Part shown: in pieces, positions 59,247-64,000 of the stretch | How positions within the stretch are numbered: the first letter of the stretch is position 1 | Layout: every line of letters begins with the position of its first letter | Origin: Lyngbya sp. HA4199-MV5 | GTDB taxonomy: Bacteria > Cyanobacteriota > Cyanobacteriia > Leptolyngbyales > Leptolyngbyaceae | Length of the DNA stretch: 64,000 nucleotides | Assembly (NCBI GenBank): GCA_019359375.1 | Contig: JAHHHL010000004.1 | Coordinates: 124,001 to 188,000, forward strand | Direction of reading: 5' to 3' | The notes under the pieces: model-generated | The model's input: only the letters and a program-made list of their open reading frames with translations | What the model was told of the DNA's origin: nothing | The model's database searches: none | Program-made: the position numbers and the translations under genes

Positions 59247-60506
59247 TCATGGTGTTTTTAACAGTGTAAGCAAGGTTGGCTCGATCGATCGAGGGTAGAT
59301 CAGCCAGGCTCGTTCATAGGGAGTGGTCAACGTTTGCACCAGGGGAGACAGGGCACTTAATTCCTGCAAGCCCCTGCTGGTTTGGCACTTGATCCCACGT
59401 TGGTAAAGGGTATAGCCCCGGCTCAGCGATACTTGCAACCCAGCATAGTATGTCGCATATGTCGGTGTGAGCCGCTGTTGGACAGCCTGTAACAGGGTTT
59501 GGCGCTCTTCCTGAGCCAGATGAGTGATATCCAGAGCCTTGGGCAAATCGCGATCGAGAAACCGTCGGCACAAATCAGCCAAAAGCGGATCATCACTGGT
59601 TTGCCATCGTTGCAGGTGATAGGTAAACACCCCATCATCCGCCGCGAGATACTGCTGCAAGGGCAACTGGGCGCAATCGCCAGATAGCCATGCTTTGACA
59701 GTATCATCAACTTCTAACATGCCCTGCTGTAGTAGCTCACGGGCGCGCACAAACGCTTGTTGCAACACCCAGCAAGCAGCAATATTTTTGGGGTGGTTGT
59801 ACACCTGGGCGTACATAAAGTAGCGCACGATCAGGTAATGCTCCACAGCGGTCACGCCTTTCCGCGCTACAACAAGCTGCTGTGTCACCGGATCGTAGCG
59901 CATAGCCATGAGAATCCGATCGAGATCGATTCTGCCGTAGGAGGCTCCGGTGAAGTAGCTATCGCGCATCAAATAATCGAGGCGATCGCAGTCTAGTTGA
60001 CTGGAGACCAGTTGCCAAACCAATGGAATCGGATGCTTCTTCACATAAACCTGAAGCATTTGCTCTAGCAGGGTGGGATCAAGGGCATCCAGCGCCTCTC
60101 GAATGGGCGGCGACTCCTGCAAAATGCGACCCGTCCAGTGTTCGTGGTTACTGCCAAACACCTCTTCTCCCGTATGGCTAAACGGTCCATGCCCAATGTC
60201 ATGCAGTAAAGCCGCACACAGCACCACTGCGCGGTAAGGCTGGAGTTGAGGATAGGGTTTGGCTAAGCGATCGAAGGCTCGACGCGCGATCGCCATCACG
60301 CCAATCGAATGGGTAAAGCGTGAACTCTCGGCACCATGAAAGGTGAGACTCGCTGGTCCCAATTGCCGCACACGTCGCAAGCGTTGAAAGGCAGGGGTAT
60401 CGATCAGCCGAATGAGCAACGCTTCCGTGGGATCGCTCCCATCCAGCGCGATCGCTCCATGCAGCGGATCGTGATAGGTGCGCTCGGCATGAAGTAGCCC
60501 TGGCAT
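59247..60506 (-). CDS. HD-domain phosphohydrolase (dGTPase-like)
   Basis: 419 residues. Opening HDPLHGAI-type sequence (TYHDPLHGAIALDG), then RRVRQLGPASLTFHGAESSRFTHSIGVM (split in the chain), LCAALLHDIGHGPFSH with the metal-binding HD pair, and DRLDYLMRDSYFTG. This is the SAMHD1/dGTPase-like superfamily of metal-dependent nucleotide phosphohydrolases. Its ATG shares one base with the ctpA stop codon (TGATG), so it is co-translated with ctpA. Confidence 0.88.
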   Translation of the reverse strand: MPGLLHAERTYHDPLHGAIALDGSDPTEALLIRLIDTPAFQRLRRVRQLGPASLTFHGAESSRFTHSIGVMAIARRAFDRLAKPYPQLQPYRAVVLCAALLHDIGHGPFSHTGEEVFGSNHEHWTGRILQESPPIREALDALDPTLLEQMLQVYVKKHPIPLVWQLVSSQLDCDRLDYLMRDSYFTGASYGRIDLDRILMAMRYDPVTQQLVVARKGVTAVEHYLIVRYFMYAQVYNHPKNIAACWVLQQAFVRARELLQQGMLEVDDTVKAWLSGDCAQLPLQQYLAADDGVFTYHLQRWQTSDDPLLADLCRRFLDRDLPKALDITHLAQEERQTLLQAVQQRLTPTYATYYAGLQVSLSRGYTLYQRGIKCQTSRGLQELSALSPLVQTLTTPYERAWLIYPRSIEPTLLTLLKTP

Positions 60507-61765
60507 CAGTCCGCCCCAGCGATCATGGCATGGGTCGTCAACAGTTCTACAGCGGCTTGATACTGTCGATCGTCGGGTGTCGCTACTTGAACGCCTGTAA
60601 TCGGGTCAAGCGGTACCGTCACATCGGGCTTAATCCCAAGTTTGTTAATGTCAATGTGCGCGGGCGTTTCATACTTTGCTACCGTTACTGCCAGCCCTGA
60701 CCCGTCGGATAAATCAAAGAGAGATTGAATCAACCCTTTGCCAAAGGTCTTTTCGCCCAGAATGGTTGCTCGCCCATTATCTTTCAGAGCGCCTGCCAAA
60801 ATTTCGCTGGCACTAGCCGTTCCCTGATTGACCAACACTACCAGCGGATCATCCGTCAAAGCTTGCTCCGTTGCTTCAAAGCTGCCCTGAATGCCTTGCC
60901 GATTGACGGTATAGACGATCGTGCCTTGATTCAGCCAGAGGCGCGCAATCTCAATGCCTGCTTGCAGCAACCCACCTGGATTATTCCGCAAGTCGAGAAT
61001 GTACGAATCTGCACCTTGCTTTTCCAGGCGTTCAATTGCATGGGCAAGCTCAACCGTCGCATTCGCATTAAACTGACTCAGCCGGATGTAGCCAATCCTG
61101 GCAGGACCATCCTTGTTTGCAGACGGGGGTTGCGATCTCAATTCGGCATACACCGGATTTAACTCAATCCGATCGCGCACCACGGTCAGGTCAATGAAGT
61201 CCTCGCCTTCTCGTTGAATCGTTAGCGTCACCTGGCTTCCGATCGTGCCTCGCATCCTCGCTGCCGCTTCATCCAGCGTCAGGGTTTCCGTTGACACTCC
61301 GTCTATTTTAACAATGGTGTCGGCGGGCTTGACCCCTGCGCGATCGGCGGGTGAGCCTGCAACAGGGGCAATCACACGCAGCTTTCCCGTGTTGGCATCA
61401 GATGCAATTTGCAACCCAACCCCAGTCAGTTCTCCAGAGGTGTTGGTCTGCAAACTCCGGTATTGCTCAGGCTTAAGTAACCGTGTGAATGGGTCATCTA
61501 ACCCTGCCAGCATTTGTTGAATCGCGGCATAGGTTTGCTCACGATCGCCTAACGATTGCTTAAACGCTTTTTGACGCACCAGCCACCAGTTCTGGTGATT
61601 AAAGGTGTCATCTACATAGGCGCGATCGACTAAACGCCAGACTTCTGCCAGCAGTTTTTGCTCATCTGTGAGTGCCTGCGCCTGTGGCACTGCCCAACCC
61701 AGCGTCAGCAAAATTGCTAACAGAACCGCCGCAAGCCGTCTAGCCCAGGAGTGATTTTTGCTCAT
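60506..61765 (-). CDS. ctpA: Carboxyl-terminal processing peptidase
   Basis: 419 residues. Signal peptide at 8-31 ending QAQA. The PDZ domain lies at about 112-195 (GELTGVGLQI). The catalytic Ser318 in GTASASE pairs with Lys343 in FGKG, 25 residues apart as in D1 processing protease. CtpA removes the C-terminal extension of the D1 protein of photosystem II in the lumen. It diverges from petB, an arrangement known in other cyanobacteria, and is followed by the HD-domain gene. Confidence 0.94.
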   Translation of the reverse strand: MSKNHSWARRLAAVLLAILLTLGWAVPQAQALTDEQKLLAEVWRLVDRAYVDDTFNHQNWWLVRQKAFKQSLGDREQTYAAIQQMLAGLDDPFTRLLKPEQYRSLQTNTSGELTGVGLQIASDANTGKLRVIAPVAGSPADRAGVKPADTIVKIDGVSTETLTLDEAAARMRGTIGSQVTLTIQREGEDFIDLTVVRDRIELNPVYAELRSQPPSANKDGPARIGYIRLSQFNANATVELAHAIERLEKQGADSYILDLRNNPGGLLQAGIEIARLWLNQGTIVYTVNRQGIQGSFEATEQALTDDPLVVLVNQGTASASEILAGALKDNGRATILGEKTFGKGLIQSLFDLSDGSGLAVTVAKYETPAHIDINKLGIKPDVTVPLDPITGVQVATPDDRQYQAAVELLTTHAMIAGAD

Positions 61766-62029
61766 AGTGACTAATCTTAACGTCAGCAGCAGGAACTCTG
61801 CTACTTGCTATGGCGCGATCGGGCGATCATCTCCGTCACCCGCTTTAGAAAACTTTACCTGAGCTTAAGAATCGGCACCCTCCATCGCACTTGACGATAA
61901 ACACGAGAAGACACCAATGCAGCTAGACGATCGCGCCATTCTAAGGATTCGGTTTTCGCGTGAAATGCAGCCTGTGTCTGTGTTACATTCTTTAGGAACA
62001 GCAATACATCTTTTAGGAATTCTTGCTTC

Positions 62030-62698
62030 ATGTTCACTAAGCAGGTGACCGACTCGAAAGCATACCAGTGGTTCGAGGAGCGGCTAGAGGTTCAGGCACT
62101 CGCCGACGATATTTCTAGCAAGTATGTCCCTCCCCACGTAAACATTTTTTACTGTCTGGGTGGCATTACATTAGTTTGCTTCCTCATCCAGTTTGCCACT
62201 GGGTTTGCGATGACGTTTTACTACAGACCCACTGTTGCCGAAGCGTTTGAATCCGTTCAGTACATCATGAACGAAGTCAGCTTTGGCTGGTTGATTCGCT
62301 CTATTCACCGCTGGTCTGCCAGCATGATGGTGCTGATGATGATTCTTCATGTGTTTCGGGTTTACTTGACCGGAGGCTTTAAAAAGCCCCGCGAGTTGAC
62401 CTGGGTGACAGGTGTGATCCTCGCAGTCATCACTGTCTCCTTTGGGGTGACGGGCTACTCCCTTCCATGGGATCAAATTGGTTATTGGGCGGTCAAGATT
62501 GTTTCTGGCGTACCCGAAGCCATCCCAGTCGTTGGCGTACTGATTTCTGACCTATTACGGGGTGGCTCTAGCGTGGGTCAGGCAACGCTGACTCGCTACT
62601 ACAGCGCCCACACCTTCGTTTTGCCCTGGTTGATTGCAGTCTTCATGCTGCTGCACTTTTTGATGATTCGCAAGCAAGGCATTTCTGGTCCGTTGTAA
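62030..62698 (+). CDS. petB: Cytochrome b6
   Basis: 222 residues, slightly longer than the 215 of many PetB proteins because of an N-terminal [10 protein letters not shown]. Heme ligands H93, H107, H194 and H209 are in place, and C42 is the residue that attaches heme c(i). It is the four-helix core of the cytochrome b6f complex in the thylakoid. petD follows 132 bp downstream, so the two are probably one operon. The 264-bp space to ctpA holds both promoters. Confidence 0.99.
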   Translation: MFTKQVTDSKAYQWFEERLEVQALADDISSKYVPPHVNIFYCLGGITLVCFLIQFATGFAMTFYYRPTVAEAFESVQYIMNEVSFGWLIRSIHRWSASMMVLMMILHVFRVYLTGGFKKPRELTWVTGVILAVITVSFGVTGYSLPWDQIGYWAVKIVSGVPEAIPVVGVLISDLLRGGSSVGQATLTRYYSAHTFVLPWLIAVFMLLHFLMIRKQGISGPL

Positions 62699-62830
62699 AG
62701 GTTTTCTGACGCAGATTTGGAATAGCATTCTTATTTCGGATCAGACCTTTTATAGTGGAAGCTACGTTGATGATGCTTCACTGCTTGCATCCCTCTGCCG
62801 ACTTCAGAACACAAGGAGAGCGACTTTAAT

Positions 62831-63313
62831 ATGGCAACGGTTAAAAAGCCGGATCTATCCGATCCTCAGTTGCGTGCCAAGCTTGCCAAAGGTATGGGTC
62901 ACAATTACTACGGTGAACCTGCATGGCCGAATGATTTGCTTTACATCTTTCCCGTGGTGATTCTGGGAACGATCGCGCTTAACGTCGGTTTGGCAGTCCT
63001 TGATCCGGCAACGATTGGCGAACCGGCTGATCCCTTCGCAACGCCGCTAGAAATTCTGCCGGAATGGTATCTTTACCCGGTATTTCAAATTTTGCGTACT
63101 GTGCCTAACAAGCTGTTGGGTGTAGTGGCAATGGCTTCGGTACCCCTGGGTTTGATTATCATTCCTTTCATCGAGAACGTGAACAAGTTTCAGAATCCAT
63201 TCCGTCGTCCGGTCGCAACCACGGTGTTTTTGGTTGGGACGCTGGTGACGCTCTGGTTGGGTATTGGCGCAGCCTTCCCGATCGATAAGTCTCTGACGCT
63301 TGGGTTGTTCTAA
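62831..63313 (+). CDS. petD: Cytochrome b6f subunit IV
   Basis: 160 residues, the normal size, with three transmembrane helices. The quinol-oxidation motif PEWY is present in [31 protein letters not shown] precedes the ATG. It forms the Qp site together with PetB. Confidence 0.99.
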   Translation: MATVKKPDLSDPQLRAKLAKGMGHNYYGEPAWPNDLLYIFPVVILGTIALNVGLAVLDPATIGEPADPFATPLEILPEWYLYPVFQILRTVPNKLLGVVAMASVPLGLIIIPFIENVNKFQNPFRRPVATTVFLVGTLVTLWLGIGAAFPIDKSLTLGLF

Positions 63314-63335
63314 ACCCTCCGCTTTGGACTTGCAT

Positions 63336-63398
63336 CAACACCTGTTAAATTCTCGCTGTGGCATGGCGCTACAAGTGAATTTGGCGGGTGTTGTTTTT
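63336..63398 (+). terminator. Rho-independent terminator of petBD
   Basis: CAACACC...AAATTC pairs with GAATTT...GGTGTTG and is followed directly by TTTTTT. Confidence 0.75.
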
Positions 63399-63605
63399 TG
63401 GTGCAAGGGCGTTCAGTGCAAATGCAGCGGCAACGTCCAGTAGGAGTGAACGGCTGTTCGCCCCTACTCCGTTTTAGCAACCCCAATGAGAAATTTTCAG
63501 GTAGTAGGGATCTCTACCCATACAGGGAGGGAATTTCTCTTAGGCAGTGAGGCGATTTCTCAGTAGGATGAGAGTATTCGAGACGACGTTGTGCAGGAGA
63601 CTGCC

Positions 63606-63986
63606 GTGAATCAGGACAATTTTAAGCATTTCCAGAGCGGCTTCGCTGAGGTTAGTCGCTGGCTATTGCCTTTCGCTGTGATCTGGCTACTAGGCGCGAT
63701 CGGGCTTGGTTGGCTGGTCAAATCGTTTTTGATTCTGGTCGGTTTGATTATCATTACGCCTGTGATTGCTTTCTTCGGCTTCCGATGGTGGCTGAAGCGT
63801 AATCTGATTCAGTCAGACTGCCCTGTGTGTCACCACGAATTTATTAGCCTGAACCAGACAGAGTTTGCCTGCCCTAGCTGTAGTGAACCTTTAAGGGTAG
63901 AGAATGGGCAGTTTAACCGTCTCACTCCACCGGGAACCATTGATGTAAGCGCTGTCGAGGTACCCGCCCAGACTCTTGATGATTAG
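63606..63986 (+). CDS. Membrane protein with C-terminal zinc ribbon
   Basis: 126 residues from the GTG at 63606, chosen because AGGAG lies six bases upstream; a GTG at 63591 is less likely. One long hydrophobic region or two helices (WLLPFAVIWLLGAIGLGWL and SFLILVGLIIITPVIAFFGF) is followed by a CPVCHHEF...CPSC zinc-ribbon. The C-terminus is polar. Conserved but functionally unassigned. Confidence 0.75.
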   Translation: MNQDNFKHFQSGFAEVSRWLLPFAVIWLLGAIGLGWLVKSFLILVGLIIITPVIAFFGFRWWLKRNLIQSDCPVCHHEFISLNQTEFACPSCSEPLRVENGQFNRLTPPGTIDVSAVEVPAQTLDD

Positions 63987-64000
63987 TCTATTGGTGCTGC

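Overview
The window is a piece of a cyanobacterial chromosome. The evidence is direct: cytochrome b6 and subunit IV genes (petB, petD), a high-light-inducible chlorophyll-binding protein, the CtpA peptidase next to petBD, very frequent GCGATCGC (HIP1-type) octamers, and heptanucleotide tandem repeats of the STRR kind. Trehalose synthesis from maltodextrin (TreY/TreZ), two DUF2382 proteins, a hemerythrin-like protein and other stress-type genes suggest a terrestrial or desiccation-exposed, Leptolyngbya-like filamentous form. The genus is an inference.

Layout. 1-4.3 kb: the end of a DUF2993 gene, then a leftward set of stress-type genes (Zn alcohol dehydrogenase, small exported protein, SRPBCC protein, SDR). 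4.6-20.5 kb: a large glycan locus. It holds four GT4, four GT9 and one GT2 glycosyltransferase domains together with three heptose-precursor activities: a GmhA-type isomerase fused to a glycosyltransferase, an HldA/RfaE1-type kinase and a GmhB-type phosphatase. It also has an SDR and a PucR-type regulator. Many of these genes overlap by ATGA, so they are probably co-transcribed. 20.7-28.2 kb: a second stress-type region (DUF2231, lipoprotein, rhodanese-like, hemerythrin-like, membrane protein, two DUF2382 proteins) whose intergenic spaces are full of small mobile repeats. 28.3-31 kb: a GNAT acetyltransferase, a microbial rhodopsin of halorhodopsin type, and an MFS exporter. 31.3-38 kb: recF, a P-type Ca2+-ATPase, an ATP-binding protein and an FHA protein. 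38.4-49.8 kb: small membrane and redox genes, an HtrA protease, ComFB, a solute-binding protein, a CobT-like protein, DUF2232 and UspA. 50-54.9 kb: treY and treZ. 55.4-64 kb: a beta-lactamase-fold hydrolase, a CBS-GAF histidine kinase, an HD phosphohydrolase, ctpA, petB, petD and a zinc-ribbon membrane protein.

Repeats are the second theme. Two families of MITE-like elements can be delimited by eye. One is 115 bp with TGTCATCAATTA ends, in three copies. The other has CTGATTGACTGAC-type ends and 9-bp target duplications; it has two near-identical copies of about 140 bp and one 203-bp copy with an unrelated, hairpin-rich interior. One insertion replaced the stop codon of treZ. Heptamer STRR tracts run in frame into several genes (gmhB C-terminus, recF interior, cobT and solute-binding-protein N-termini). 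A 42-bp minisatellite built of six heptamers encodes the linker of a double GT9 protein.

The strongest candidates for new biology are the heptose-type glycan locus with its two unusual fusions, and a rhodopsin whose helix-C motif is Thr-Ser-Leu. No rRNA, tRNA, CRISPR array, prophage or complete insertion sequence was seen.
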